DNA from: Streptomyces sp. Edi2
Lineage (GTDB): Bacteria > Actinomycetota > Actinomycetes > Streptomycetales > Streptomycetaceae
Reading direction: 5' to 3'
Length of the DNA stretch: 64,000 nt
Assembly (NCBI RefSeq): GCF_040253635.1
Contig: NZ_JBEJGX010000003.1
Location: forward strand, 3,038,001 to 3,102,000
Shown here: piece by piece, positions 54,438-64,000 of the stretch
Layout: every line of letters begins with the position of its first letter
Position numbering within the stretch: position 1 is the stretch's first letter
Program-made: the position numbers and the translations under genes
The notes under the pieces: generated by a model
The model's input: only the letters and a program-made list of their open reading frames with translations
Told to the model about the DNA's origin: nothing
Databases searched by the model: none

Positions 54438-54484
54438 AAAAAAACGGTTGCGCATTACCGGTAATGGAATTTCCGGTAATGCGC
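54438..54484 (-). terminator. Intrinsic terminator of PKS operon
   Basis: On the minus strand a perfect 12-bp stem (GCGCATTACCGG with CCGGTAATGCGC, 11-base loop) is followed by AACCG and seven T. This is a rare fully canonical terminator for this GC level, 395 bases after the PKS stop. Confidence 0.8.
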
Positions 54485-54633
54485 CGAGGGGTGCCGGAGT
54501 CCGGGCGCCAAGAATCTACCAGAAATCACGGCGGTTCGGAATTGCGGCATCCGTTTGCGTGAAATGAGGAAAGCGGGGAGAGAGGTGAGGTGGGGAGGGA
54601 GGTGAGTGATTTCGGGGTTACGTGGTTGCGCGG

Positions 54634-54698
54634 CTTCGTGGCTTGTCAGCTTCGTGGCTTGTCGGCTTCGTGGCTTGTTGGCTTCGTGGCTTCGTGGG
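54634..54698. repeat. 16-bp tandem repeat
   Basis: CTTCGTGGCTTGTCAG and two near-copies follow head to tail at 54634, 54650 and 54666, then two shortened CTTCGTGG units. Confidence 0.8.
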
Positions 54699-54879
54699 TT
54701 TTCTTGTACGGCCCGGGGTGTGGGTGGAGACAGGAGCGGACGCCCCGGCCCCAGCCCCGGACGCCCCGGCCCCGGCCGGCCCCAGCCCCCAGCCCCCGGC
54801 CGCCCACACACCGACGCCCGGCAGGCCGTCATGCGGCCCGCCGGGCGTCGGCGGTCTCCGATGGCCCACGGGGCCCGGG

Positions 54880-57800
54880 CTAGTTCGCCGTCAGTTCCAG
54901 GCCCAGATGCCCGGCGATACCGGCGGCGAGGGCGGCGAGGGTCGGGTGTTCCCAGACGAAGTTTCTCGGCAGGGAGAGGCCGAAGGAGCGGTCGATGCGT
55001 ACGCGCAGCTCCATGGCCAGGAGGGAGTCGAATCCCAGCGATTTCAGCGGGGTCTGCGGGTCGAGGGAACTCTCCCCCAGCCGCAGCACGTCCCGGACGT
55101 GGCCCGCCAGATGCTCCTCCAGCGCGGCTCTCCTGGCCAGGCCGGGAGGCAGGGCGGCAAGCCGGGTCCGCATGTCCTCGGTCTCCTCGGGCGGCGGGGT
55201 CAGGCCCGCCGGTTCCTGGCCTGACACCCCGCTGAAGAACGGGAGATGGCGGCCGGCGGGCGGAACCCAGGTGTCCGGCGGGCCGGGGATCACCCCGGTC
55301 TGCACCCAGCGGCGGGCCAGCAGCGTCTGCAGGGCCGCCAGGCCGTGGTCCGTGGGAATGGTGCGGTAGCCGCGGCGGCTGAAGTCGGTGGCGACACCGA
55401 TCTCGCCCCACGGGCCCCAGTTGACCGCCACGGTGGGCAGCCCCTGTGCGGAGCGCCAGGCCGCGAACCCGTCGAGCCAGGAGTTGGCCGCCGCGTAGGA
55501 GCCCTGGCCGGGGTTGCCCAGCAGGGAGGCCATCGAGGAGAACGCCGCGAACCAGTCCAACGGGTGGTCCCGGGTCGCGTGGTGGAGATGCCAGGCGCCG
55601 ACGACCTTCGGCATCCAGACCCGTTCCAGCTGGTCGTCGGCCACGTTGGTGATCACCGCGTCGTCCAGCACCATGGCGCAGTGCACCACCCCGCGCAGCC
55701 GGAACCCCTCGGTCACGGCCGTGGCGACCAGCCGCCGGGCGACATCCGGATCGGCGATGTCGCCCAGGACCACCGATACCTTGGCGGTCCTGCCGATCGC
55801 CGTGGCGAGCGTCTGCGCGACCTCGGGCTCGGGGGCGCTGCGGCCGTTGAGCACCACATGCCCGGCGCCGTGCGCGGCCAGCCATTTCGCCGTGGCCAGG
55901 CCCAGGCCGCGCAGTCCGCCGGTGACGATGTAGGCGCCGCCCTCCTCCACGGGCAGGTCCCGTTCGGGCAGCACCGCGGGGGCGTCGCCCTCGCCGGGCA
56001 CGGTCAGCACCAGCTTGCCGATGTGGTCGGCGGCCGCCATGGTGCGGAAGGCCGTGGTGGCCTCCGCGAGCGGATACTCCGTGCAGTGCAGGGGCTTGAG
56101 CCGCCCCTCCTCGAACGCGCCGAGCACGTCCTTCCACACCGTGGCGAAGGTGTCGGGGCGGTTGCGGTGCAGCTCGATCAGGTCGACGGTGCTCAGGGTG
56201 ACGTTGTGCCGCAGCGGCAGCATGCCGAGCGGCGCGTCCGCCATGATGTCGCGCACCCCCAGCTCCACGAACCGGCCGAAGGGGCGCAGCGTCTCCAGGC
56301 CGGTGCGGATGGCCGCTCCGGACAGTGAGTTGAGGACGACGTCGACGCCTTCCCCGCCCGTCGCCTCGCGGGTGCGTTCGCCGAACTCCAGCGTGCGGGA
56401 GTCCATGACATGGCGGATGCCCATGCTCCGCAGATAGCGGCGCTTGTCCTCGCTGCCGGCCGTGGCCAGCACCTCCGCGCCCAGCAGCCGGGCCACCGCG
56501 ATCGCCGCGAGGCCGGTGCCGCCGGTGGCGGAGTGGATCAGCACCCGCTCCCCGGCGGCCAGCCGGCCGACGTTGCGCAGCGCGTACCAGGCGGTCAGGA
56601 AGGCGATCGGCAGCCCGGCCGCGGCCACCGGTTCGATGCCGAACGGGATGGGGGCGACCGCGTCGGCGGGAAGGGTGAGGAAGGAGCCGAAGGCACCGCC
56701 GCGCAGATCGACGGCGATCACCTCGTCCCCGACCTGGGGGCGCTCCACCCCGGCGCCGACCGCGCTCACCACACCGGAGCATTCGAATCCGATCCGGTAG
56801 CGGACGTCCAGGTCGCCGGGGAGCAGGCCCATGGCCGTGAGCACATCCCGGAAGTTCAGGCCGGCGGCGGTGACCCGCACCTCGACCTCGCCGGGCGCCG
56901 GTGCGCGGCGGCCGGTGGCGGCGTACTCCAGACTCGACAGATCGCCCAGCCGGCCCGCACGCAGCCGGAAGCCGTCCTCGCCGTACCGCACCGTGCACGG
57001 GGTGGCGGCCTGGTCCTGCCCGCCGGTCGGCGCGGCGTGTTCCAGGCGGGCGACGTGCCGGCGGCCCGCACGCAGCGCGACCTCGTCGTCGTCCGCGTCC
57101 GCCAGCAGCTCCAGGGCCACGTCCTCGGGATCGGCGTCGTACGGGTCGGCGTCCACCAGCACCGGCCGGATCTCGGGGTGTTCCAACGCGCCGACCCGCA
57201 GCAGTCCGCGCAGCGCGCTCTGCCCGAGGTCGACCTCGTCGTCGGGCAGTACGCTGCGGGCGCCCCGCGTGACGACGTACAGGCGCGGTGCCGAGGAGGT
57301 GGCGGTGATCGCCTGCAGGGCGCCGAGCAGCCGGCGGGTGCGCCACAGGGACTGCACGGTCGGCTCCCCGCCCTCGGCGCGTCCGCACACCAGCACCACC
57401 CCGCGCGGGGTTTCGAGGGTGGCGGACAGGCGGCCGGTGAGGGCGTCGCGGAACGCGGCGAGCGAGGTGTCGTCCAGCGGACGGTCCCAGACCACCGTGC
57501 GGGCGCAGCGGGAGCGCAGCGCGGCGGCCAGCGCCTGGGCCGAGCCGTCCGCCTCGCCCACGACGACCCAGCTCCCCGGGGCGTGACCGCCGTCCGGCGC
57601 CGCCCGGGGCGCCGACCGCCAGCCGATGCCGAGCAGCCAGTCGTCGACCGCCGGGGTCTCGCGGACGGCCCGCCGGGCGAAGCGCAGGCCGTTGACGACG
57701 AGGACCACGGCGCCGCTGTCGTCCAGGAGCCGGACGTTGGCCACGATGGCCTGGGCGGTGATCTCGCTGACGTGGGCGTGGCAGTACAGGGCGGTCGTGG

Positions 57801-60800
57801 GATCGCCGAGGATGCGTACCGCCTGCATGCTCACCGGCAGGACCAGTGACGGGTCGTCCTCGTTGATCAGGGGCGCCACGGCGAGCTGGGCGCAGACGTC
57901 GAGGAGGACGGGGTGGACCGGCAGGCCGGGGGCGGTGGCGGCGGCCTCGGGCGGCACCCCGACCCTGGCCCAGAAACTGTCGTTGTGGCGGCCGGTGTGC
58001 AGTTCGAGGATCCCGGTGAACGCCGGGCCGTGCTCCAGGCCGCGCCGCCGCAGGCTCTCGTAGAGGGCGGCCGGTTCCAGGGGCACCGGGTGGCGCAGGC
58101 TCATCGCGTCGACGGATCTGGGCCGCAGCTCGGGCCGTACGGTCAGCCGGTGCAGCACCGCGTCGGCCTGCACCTCCCAGTCGCCGTTCTCGTTCCGGGC
58201 GAGGATCTCGCAGTGGGCCCGGTCAGGGGCGGTCAGGGTGACGGCGGTGGAGACCTCGGTGGCCTCGCCCAGCCGCAGCAACTCGGTGAAGTGGACGTCG
58301 GTGACCTCCACTTCGTGCGGTGCCGCGCCGAAGACCTCGCAGGCGGCCGCGAGCGCCAGCCCGCAGTGCGCCGCCCCGGGGAGGACCGCGTTGCCGTGCA
58401 CCCGGTGGTCCCCGAGCCAGGGCAGCGCCCCGGTGCCGGCGTCGGCGCGCCAGCAGTGCCGTACGGGGTCGCCGGGGAATTCGGTGTGGTGGCCGGGCAG
58501 TTGAGCCCCGGGGGCTTCGGCGGCCTCCGGGGGCGGGGCGGTGGAGACAGCGGTGTCTGCCCAGTGGTGGCGGCGGTCGAAGGTGACGGTGGGGGCGTCG
58601 ACGAGGCTGCCGTCGTCGTAGAGGCGCCGCCAGTCCACCGGCACCGCGGCGCAGTGCAGCGCGGCGAGCTGGGTGCGGAAGGTGGCCTGCTCGTCCTCCT
58701 CGCGGCGCAGGGTGGGCAGCACGACGGGGTCGGTGACGAGACCGGCCAGGCTGCGCTCGATGGAGTGGGTGACCACGGGGTGCGGCGAGATCTCGGTGTA
58801 GACCAGGTGCCGGTCGGCCGCCGCGGCCGCCACCGCCTCGGCGAAGCGCACCGGGCGGCGCAGGTTGTCGCACCAGTAGTCCGCGTCGAAGGCCGGCGTG
58901 CGGCCGGCGTCGACGACCGTGGAGTAGAACGGCACCTTGGGCGACCGGGGGTCGAGATCCGCCAGGGCCGACCGCAGGGCCGGCAGCACCGGGTCCACCA
59001 GCGGGCAGTGCGAGGCGACGTCCACGGCGATCGGGAACACCGGGATCTTGCGGGCCTCCCAGGCGGCGGCCAGCCGGCTCACCTCCGTGGTCCTTCCGGC
59101 CACGACGGTGGAGTCGGGCGCGGACAGGACGGCGACCGACACGGTGCCGGCCGCGCTGTCGGCGAGTTCGGCCCGTACCGTGTCGGCGTCCAGGCCGACG
59201 CTCAGCATGCTGCCGGAGCCCGCGATGTCGCTCAGCAGCCCGGAGCGCCGGCAGATCACCCGGACCCCGTCGGCCAGGGTCAGCGCCCCGGCCACCACCG
59301 CCGCCGCGACCTCGCCCATGGAGTGCCCGATCACCGCGGCGGGTTCGACGCCGTACGAGCGCCAGGTCGCGGCGAGGGCGACCTGCAGGGCGAACAGGAC
59401 CGGCTGCACCGTGCCGCAGCCGTGGACGGGCCGGCCGCCTTGCACCACCTCGAGGACGGCGACCTCGCTCTGCGCCCTGATGAGCTCGTCGACCTCGGTC
59501 AGCGCGTCGAGGAAGGCCGGTTCGGTCTTCAGCAGCCGGCGGCCCATGCCGGGCCACTGGGAGCCCTGGCCGGAGAACACCCACACCGGCTGCCGCGCCA
59601 CGGCGGCGCCCACGGCACCGGTCACGACCGCCGGGTGCCGCTGCCCGGCCGCGAAGGACCGCAGGGCCGTGAGGAGTTCCCGGCGCCCGGAGGCCACCAC
59701 GCCCAGCCGGCCGTGGCCCGCGCAGCGCCGCAGGGCCAGGGTGTGCGCGAGGTCGCGCAGCGGGACGTTCGCGCCGTCGCCCTCCATCCAGTCCGCGAGC
59801 CGGGTGGCCGCGGCCGGCAGGACGTCGGGAGAGCCGGCCGGCACCAGGAAGACGTCGGAGGCACCCTTCGACGGCCGCCCGGAGTCCTGCTGCCGGGCGG
59901 AAGAACGTTCCGGCGCCTGTTCCAGCAGGACGTGGGCGTTGGTGCCCGAGAAGCCGAAGGAGGACACGGCGGCCAGCCGGGTGGGCGTCCGCAGGGGCCA
60001 GGCGGACAGCTCGGTAGGAACGAAGAAGCGGGTGCCCGCCGCGGAGATGGCCGGGTTCCAGCGCTGGAAGTGCAGGTTCGCGGGGATGGTGCCGCGTTGC
60101 AGGCACAGCACGCTTTTGATCAGTCCGGTGATGCCGGCGGCCGGTTCCAGATGCCCCACGTTGGTCTTCACCGACGTCAGGGCGCAGCGGCCGGGCCCGT
60201 TGCCGTAGACCTCGGCGAGGCTGGCGAACTCGATCGGGTCGCCCACCGGGGTGCCCGTGCCGTGCGCCTCCACCATGCCCACGTCCCGCGGGTCGACGCC
60301 GGCCTGTCGCAGGGCCTCCTGGTAGAGGGCCGTCTGGGCGGTCACCGACGGGGCGGCCAGCCCTTCGGAGGAACCGTCCTGGTTGGTGGCCGAGCCGCGC
60401 AGCACCGCCAGGACCCGGTCACCGTCCCGTACGGCGTCGGAGAGACGTTTCAGCACCACGACACCGCAGCCCTCGCCCCGTACGAACCCGTCGGCGCCGG
60501 CGTCGAACGTCCGGCAGCGCCCGCCCTCCGACAGCATGCCCATCCTGGCGAAGGACCGGGTGATGCGCGGCTGGAAGCTCAGGGTGACGCCGCCGGCGAG
60601 CGCCAGGTCGCACTCACCGGCCATCAGCGCCCGGCGTGCCATGTGCACGGCCACCAGCGAGGAGGAACAGGCGGTGTCCAGTGCCACGCACGGCCCCTGC
60701 AGACCGAGCAGATAGGAGATCCGGCCGGCCGCCACGCAGTGGCCGTTGGTCAGGATCGACCCCTCCAGTTCCTGGGGCTGTCCCGCCAGCCGGTCCATGT

Positions 60801-61230
60801 AGTCGCTGTAGCTGATGCCGGCGAAGACGGCCGTGGGTGTGCCGTTCATCCGGTCCGGTGGCAGGCCGGCGTGTTCCAGGGCCTCCCAGGTGACTTCCAG
60901 CAGCAGGCGGTGCTGGGGGTCCAGGACGTCGGCCTCCCGGCCCGCGACGCCGAAGAAGGCGGCGTCGAAGCCCGTCACCTCGCGCAGGTAGCCGCCCTGG
61001 CGGGGCGCCGGTGCCTTGCTCCCCGGGCCCGGGGAGTCCTCCGGGACGAGGCGCCGGCGCTCGGCGGGCAGTTCGCCCACCGCGTCCCGCTCCTCGACCA
61101 GCAGCCGCCACAGGGCGGCGGGCGAGTCGGTGTCGCCGGGGAGCCGGCAGCCCATGCCGATCACGGCGATCCGGTCTGTCTCGTGGGTGGGGCGCGTCTC
61201 GGCGCCCGGGCCGTGCATGTCGTTGCTCAT
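54880..61230 (-). CDS. Fully reducing type I PKS (KS-AT-DH-ER-KR-ACP)
   Basis: A 2116-residue single-module synthase. KS 20-440 with [13 protein letters not shown] near 185 and [12 protein letters not shown] from ~555 with [20 protein letters not shown] near 635 and VASH near 738; DH near 942 ([10 protein letters not shown]); ER near 1480-1800 with [12 protein letters not shown] from ~1768 with [14 protein letters not shown] and [19 protein letters not shown] near 2067. There is no thioesterase or methyltransferase. It should make a saturated acyl chain, iteratively if it works alone. VASH resembles methylmalonyl AT, GHSMGE is neutral, so extender choice is open. ATG 61230 follows GGAG. Confidence 0.93.
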   Translation of the reverse strand: MSNDMHGPGAETRPTHETDRIAVIGMGCRLPGDTDSPAALWRLLVEERDAVGELPAERRRLVPEDSPGPGSKAPAPRQGGYLREVTGFDAAFFGVAGREADVLDPQHRLLLEVTWEALEHAGLPPDRMNGTPTAVFAGISYSDYMDRLAGQPQELEGSILTNGHCVAAGRISYLLGLQGPCVALDTACSSSLVAVHMARRALMAGECDLALAGGVTLSFQPRITRSFARMGMLSEGGRCRTFDAGADGFVRGEGCGVVVLKRLSDAVRDGDRVLAVLRGSATNQDGSSEGLAAPSVTAQTALYQEALRQAGVDPRDVGMVEAHGTGTPVGDPIEFASLAEVYGNGPGRCALTSVKTNVGHLEPAAGITGLIKSVLCLQRGTIPANLHFQRWNPAISAAGTRFFVPTELSAWPLRTPTRLAAVSSFGFSGTNAHVLLEQAPERSSARQQDSGRPSKGASDVFLVPAGSPDVLPAAATRLADWMEGDGANVPLRDLAHTLALRRCAGHGRLGVVASGRRELLTALRSFAAGQRHPAVVTGAVGAAVARQPVWVFSGQGSQWPGMGRRLLKTEPAFLDALTEVDELIRAQSEVAVLEVVQGGRPVHGCGTVQPVLFALQVALAATWRSYGVEPAAVIGHSMGEVAAAVVAGALTLADGVRVICRRSGLLSDIAGSGSMLSVGLDADTVRAELADSAAGTVSVAVLSAPDSTVVAGRTTEVSRLAAAWEARKIPVFPIAVDVASHCPLVDPVLPALRSALADLDPRSPKVPFYSTVVDAGRTPAFDADYWCDNLRRPVRFAEAVAAAAADRHLVYTEISPHPVVTHSIERSLAGLVTDPVVLPTLRREEDEQATFRTQLAALHCAAVPVDWRRLYDDGSLVDAPTVTFDRRHHWADTAVSTAPPPEAAEAPGAQLPGHHTEFPGDPVRHCWRADAGTGALPWLGDHRVHGNAVLPGAAHCGLALAAACEVFGAAPHEVEVTDVHFTELLRLGEATEVSTAVTLTAPDRAHCEILARNENGDWEVQADAVLHRLTVRPELRPRSVDAMSLRHPVPLEPAALYESLRRRGLEHGPAFTGILELHTGRHNDSFWARVGVPPEAAATAPGLPVHPVLLDVCAQLAVAPLINEDDPSLVLPVSMQAVRILGDPTTALYCHAHVSEITAQAIVANVRLLDDSGAVVLVVNGLRFARRAVRETPAVDDWLLGIGWRSAPRAAPDGGHAPGSWVVVGEADGSAQALAAALRSRCARTVVWDRPLDDTSLAAFRDALTGRLSATLETPRGVVLVCGRAEGGEPTVQSLWRTRRLLGALQAITATSSAPRLYVVTRGARSVLPDDEVDLGQSALRGLLRVGALEHPEIRPVLVDADPYDADPEDVALELLADADDDEVALRAGRRHVARLEHAAPTGGQDQAATPCTVRYGEDGFRLRAGRLGDLSSLEYAATGRRAPAPGEVEVRVTAAGLNFRDVLTAMGLLPGDLDVRYRIGFECSGVVSAVGAGVERPQVGDEVIAVDLRGGAFGSFLTLPADAVAPIPFGIEPVAAAGLPIAFLTAWYALRNVGRLAAGERVLIHSATGGTGLAAIAVARLLGAEVLATAGSEDKRRYLRSMGIRHVMDSRTLEFGERTREATGGEGVDVVLNSLSGAAIRTGLETLRPFGRFVELGVRDIMADAPLGMLPLRHNVTLSTVDLIELHRNRPDTFATVWKDVLGAFEEGRLKPLHCTEYPLAEATTAFRTMAAADHIGKLVLTVPGEGDAPAVLPERDLPVEEGGAYIVTGGLRGLGLATAKWLAAHGAGHVVLNGRSAPEPEVAQTLATAIGRTAKVSVVLGDIADPDVARRLVATAVTEGFRLRGVVHCAMVLDDAVITNVADDQLERVWMPKVVGAWHLHHATRDHPLDWFAAFSSMASLLGNPGQGSYAAANSWLDGFAAWRSAQGLPTVAVNWGPWGEIGVATDFSRRGYRTIPTDHGLAALQTLLARRWVQTGVIPGPPDTWVPPAGRHLPFFSGVSGQEPAGLTPPPEETEDMRTRLAALPPGLARRAALEEHLAGHVRDVLRLGESSLDPQTPLKSLGFDSLLAMELRVRIDRSFGLSLPRNFVWEHPTLAALAAGIAGHLGLELTAN

Positions 61231-61265
61231 CGGGTCTCCGTACGTGGGAGGTGATCTGCCCGTGG

Positions 61266-62600
61266 TCACACGGCTTCCGGACTGCCGAGGAGAATGGCGT
61301 TCTTCACGCCGCCGACCTGGTAGTTGAAGCTCAGCGCGTAGTCGAAGTCGAGCGGCCGCGGCCGCACTCCGGGGACCGGGTCGAAGGGCAGTCCGTCGGC
61401 CGGCTGCTCGCAGTTGGCGGTGGGGCAGACCTGCCCTCGCTCCATCATCATCAGCGTCATGGCGACGCCCAGGCAGCCGGCCGGTGCGCCGTTGTGGCCG
61501 AAGCAGCCTTCCTGGGACGTCATCAGGACGTCGTTGTCGGCTCCGTACAGCTCCTTGATGGCGTTCGCCTCGAAGGCGGTGACGACGACGTTGCCGTCGC
61601 TGCCGCCGTGGACGTACGGCACATCGCGCAGCTGCCACCGGTCGCCGAGGCAGCGGCGGACGGCGGTGACGAGTTCCGCGCCGGTCTCGTCGCACGCCAG
61701 GGGGTTGGCCAGCCCGTCGCGGGTCATGGCGGTGGCCAGCACCTGGCCGTAGATGTGTGCCCCGCGCCGTTCGGCGTGTTCCCGGCTCTCCATGATCACG
61801 GTGGCTGCGCCCTCGCCGTGGTTGATGCAGTCCGCCCGGCGGTCGTAGGGCCGCATGAGGGAGGTGAAGGACGGCAGCAGCTCCGGCATGTCGGTCGTGC
61901 GGAGGGCGTCGTAGGTCTGCTGGGCCCCGCTCAGCAGCCGCTGGATGTTCTGGATGAGGTGGACGTTGAAGACGTCGACCCCGGTCACCACCGCGACATC
62001 GACCTCGCCCTGGGCGATCATCCGCCGGGCGTTGCCGATCTGCACAGCGGACGAGGCGCAGCCGCACGAGACGGTGTAGCAGGGGCCGTTGGACTGCGTC
62101 AGCGCCGCTTGCACGAGGGCGACATCGGAGGGGGTCACGGCTTGCTGGGCCGCGACGAACAATTCCATGGCGTCCGGTGCGGAGGTCTTTCCGGGGTCGG
62201 CACTCAGCACCGAAAGGTAGCTTTCGACATTGGAGTCCACGCCTCCGCGGCCGACCAGAATGGCGGCCTCACTCAGCGCGCCGCCGCAGAAAGCCAGACC
62301 GGCATCGGTGGTGGCTTCCGCCATCGACACCAGCCCGAACCGGTGCGCCGGGGTGTAATGCTGGGAGAAGAACGGCGGAACGTCCGGGAGGCGTTCGTCG
62401 AACATCGCCTGGGTGAGCTCGACCGAGCCGTAATACACCTCGTCACGCTTGAGGCAGGACCGGCCGTTGGAGACGACGTCCCACATGTCGTCGGCGGTGA
62501 AAACCGGCTCCGTACGGCCGGGCAGACAGAACCCGACGCCGGTCACCACGACATTCCGTCCGTCACCTGAGCTTGCGTCTTTACCGGATTCTCGGTTCAT
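61266..62600 (-). CDS. Stand-alone ketosynthase with altered active site
   Basis: A 444-residue thiolase-fold protein, 35 bases upstream of the PKS start. The nucleophile Cys is kept (TVSCGCASSAV) and both histidines are recognisable (YVHGGSDGN, EGCFGHNGAPAG). The usual HGTGT loop reads HGGSDGN, and the conserved Lys before the second His appears as Glu (SQEGCFGH). It may start, extend or offload the chain made by the PKS, or be a catalytically changed partner. It is not a normal chain length factor, which would lack the Cys. Confidence 0.8.
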   Translation of the reverse strand: MNRESGKDASSGDGRNVVVTGVGFCLPGRTEPVFTADDMWDVVSNGRSCLKRDEVYYGSVELTQAMFDERLPDVPPFFSQHYTPAHRFGLVSMAEATTDAGLAFCGGALSEAAILVGRGGVDSNVESYLSVLSADPGKTSAPDAMELFVAAQQAVTPSDVALVQAALTQSNGPCYTVSCGCASSAVQIGNARRMIAQGEVDVAVVTGVDVFNVHLIQNIQRLLSGAQQTYDALRTTDMPELLPSFTSLMRPYDRRADCINHGEGAATVIMESREHAERRGAHIYGQVLATAMTRDGLANPLACDETGAELVTAVRRCLGDRWQLRDVPYVHGGSDGNVVVTAFEANAIKELYGADNDVLMTSQEGCFGHNGAPAGCLGVAMTLMMMERGQVCPTANCEQPADGLPFDPVPGVRPRPLDFDYALSFNYQVGGVKNAILLGSPEAV

Positions 62601-62679
62601 GACAGGGCTCCGTCTCTCACGAGGTTCAACATGGTCGTTCTCCTCTGCACATCGCTTGCTTCCCGTGGACGCACAGCGC

Positions 62680-62886
62680 CTATTCGGCGATTCTTGTGCG
62701 GTAACACCAGCGGTACACGGGGACCGGCTCTCCGCCCAAGTCCGCGTATTCGCCGTAGAATTCGAAGCGCTCGTACCCGTTGCCGCGCAGGATCCTTATC
62801 GGATCGCCCGCATTGTCGCGCGCGTGCTGCGGCAGGCCATTTCCCTCGGGCCCGTCGACCAGGATCACCATTCTTCTTTGCGCCAT
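62680..62886 (-). CDS. DUF5988-like small protein
   Basis: A 68-residue protein starting MAQRRMVILVDGPEGNGLPQ (ATG 62886) and ending in PVYRWCYRTRIAE. The block GNGYERFEFYGEYADLGG and the ending match the DUF5988 pattern as I recall it. No enzyme motif is present. It is 79 bases upstream of the ketosynthase on the same strand and probably in the same operon. Its function is unknown. Confidence 0.75.
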   Translation of the reverse strand: MAQRRMVILVDGPEGNGLPQHARDNAGDPIRILRGNGYERFEFYGEYADLGGEPVPVYRWCYRTRIAE

Positions 62887-63059
62887 GCTGTCCTCCGGTG
62901 TGCTGTCGGAGTGGGTGTGTGGGGGCAGGCTTCGGATGGGCGGTCGGGGGAGCCGGATACGGCTCACTGCGGGGCGGCGGCCGGGGCGTCCGGGGCCGGG
63001 CGGCTGCGGGAAGGGGGCCGGGGTGCCCCGGGGCACGGCCGAGGGGCGGCCGGCCGGTC

Positions 63060-63521
63060 TCAGAGGGCCGGCTGCACCTGGGGGAGGAAGCCGGAAAGGG
63101 GGGCGCCGACCGGGCCGGCGGCGGGGTGCGGGGCGCCGCACCGGACCATCGCGTCCACGGGGACGGCCGGACGGGCGCTGGTGCGGAGGTCTCCCACAGG
63201 GCCGGCGGCGCAGCCGGTGACGCCGCTCGCGGCCGTCGGTACGGCGCTGCTCGCGGGCGTCGGTACGGTGCTGCTCGCGGGCGTCGGTACGGTGCCGTTT
63301 CCGGTGGTGGGGAGGGTGCCGCAGGCCGGGGAACTCCCCTTGCGCACGAGGAGGCCGAGGGACCTCGCACGGTCATGAGGGGCGGGGGCGGCGTGCTTGC
63401 CGCCGGGAGCGGGGGTCGTGCGGGTCGTGCCGGACCGGGCAGGTACCGGTGCTGTCACGGTGAGGCCCGGGGTCATGGCGCGTAGGCCGTTGACCCAGCG
63501 AAGGAAAAAAATGGTTCGCAT
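63060..63521 (-). CDS. Possible repeat-rich small protein
   Basis: A 153-codon frame starting MRTIFFLRWVNGLRAMTPGL with GGGGGC before the ATG at 63521. The middle has three near-identical nine-residue units (TVPTPASST, TVPTPASSA, AVPTAAS). No domain was recognised; the start could be a short export signal but is unusual. It may be an intergenic GC-rich frame by chance. Confidence 0.3.
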   Translation of the reverse strand: MRTIFFLRWVNGLRAMTPGLTVTAPVPARSGTTRTTPAPGGKHAAPAPHDRARSLGLLVRKGSSPACGTLPTTGNGTVPTPASSTVPTPASSAVPTAASGVTGCAAGPVGDLRTSARPAVPVDAMVRCGAPHPAAGPVGAPLSGFLPQVQPAL

Positions 63522-64000
63522 GAAGCCCCCTGACCGAATGTGGGGGGCCGATCAGCCGGTGCCGACGTATCGGCACCGGCTGACGGATCCAAAACCCTCT
63601 ACCGGGGACGCCCATACGGCATCTCGGTCTGACCGCAACCAGGCGCTGGGCCGGGCCAACGGATAGGCCAGGTGCCGCTCCCCGGAGAGGATGGGCGGCC
63701 CACCGGTTGGATGCGACTAGTTATCCATGCGGCTCGCCGGGCTACAACAGTCAACCGATAAGGCCACCCGTTCGGAGCAGCGCGAAAAGAACAAACCCGT
63801 ACCAACTTGCGCAATGGCCCGAGGAGATGCCTTTATTCCACTCATGACTGATGAAGCGTTTGATTGCTCACTGCTCCCGCTCGGTGGTGCAGTAGAACCG
63901 TGCGCAGCAGCAAGCTCGTCGCTTGTCATTCTTACAGGGGAGCGCAGCGACAACTGACGTGCCGCCATAGGCAGCGGAGACGGCCGACGATGACGGGAGG
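63522..64000. other. Right-end intergenic, lower GC
   Basis: GC falls clearly between about 63700 and 63930. A 76-codon plus-strand frame (63727-63957) exists but has atypical codons. The region probably holds promoters for the PKS operon or a gene beyond the window. Confidence 0.4.

Larger units (their letters stand above)
54185..54879. other. Intergenic downstream of PKS
   Basis: No supported gene. It contains an intrinsic terminator, an AT-rich patch (54420-54560), a 16-bp tandem repeat and a C-rich run (54735-54810). Confidence 0.55.

Noticed and set aside
54455..57388. 977-codon minus-strand frame overlapping the PKS end
   Set aside because: Arg/Gly/Pro-rich shifted frame of the PKS gene with no domain.
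57913..61254. 1113-codon plus-strand open frame
   Set aside because: It is the antisense of the PKS gene; the minus strand carries all catalytic motifs in order and the plus frame is Gly/Arg/Gln-rich with no domain.

Overview
The window is high-GC actinobacterial DNA, almost certainly from a Streptomyces: strong third-position GC bias, GTG starts, TTA-containing regulatory genes, and typical families (NsdA-like TPR regulator, SARP, RsbW-like ATPase, PadR, large type I PKS). No rRNA, intact tRNA or CRISPR array was seen.

Region 1 (1-7.05 kb) is ordinary chromosome: a truncated FAD monooxygenase, a ClC channel divergent from a MarR regulator with a perfect 15-bp operator between them, a SulP anion transporter and an APC permease behind three 11-bp direct repeats.

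Region 2 (7.5-27.7 kb) looks like an integrated island. It is bracketed by two near-identical 50-bp copies of a tRNA 3' end, each followed by a terminator and the tail of a tyrosine integrase. The right copy adjoins a decayed integrase gene (27.78-28.97 kb). Cargo is redox and aldehyde metabolism: secreted beta-propeller protein, MFS exporter, DJ-1/aldehyde dehydrogenase fusion, FAD oxidoreductase with a poly-His N-terminus, Tat-exported catalase-like peroxidase with cytochrome b561, and carotenoid oxygenase with a membrane partner. Regulators are two LuxR paralogues, a PucR-type protein and two PadR proteins. An ACATGTC palindrome recurs at six or so promoters, suggesting one island-wide PadR regulon.

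Region 3 (29.2-49.0 kb) is the most notable part: a thiopeptide/goadsporin-related RiPP cluster on the minus strand, mostly coupled by 1-4 nt overlaps. Order of transcription: SARP regulator; F protein (RRE, ThiF-like, degenerate YcaO); YcaO cyclodehydratase 2; SagB dehydrogenase; LanB glutamylation protein; LanB elimination protein; RRE-M50 protease-ABC ATPase fusion; ABC permease; YcaO cyclodehydratase 1; M20 amidohydrolase; two precursor peptides; luciferase-like oxidoreductase; small membrane protein. The precursors share an identical leader segment, and their roughly 22-residue cores are Ser/Thr/Cys apart from one Asp. Only one small SpaB_C-type protein is present, so there is no visible separate [4+2] pyridine synthase. 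The expected product is a highly azole- and dehydroamino-acid-rich peptide, possibly linear.

Region 4 (49.0-54.4 kb) holds a small secreted protein, a conserved hypothetical, a heptanucleotide repeat, an NsdA-like regulator and an anti-sigma-like ATPase. Region 5 (54.4-63.5 kb) is a minus-strand polyketide operon: a fully reducing single-module type I PKS (KS-AT-DH-ER-KR-ACP, no thioesterase), a stand-alone ketosynthase and a small DUF5988-like protein, ending in a clear intrinsic terminator.
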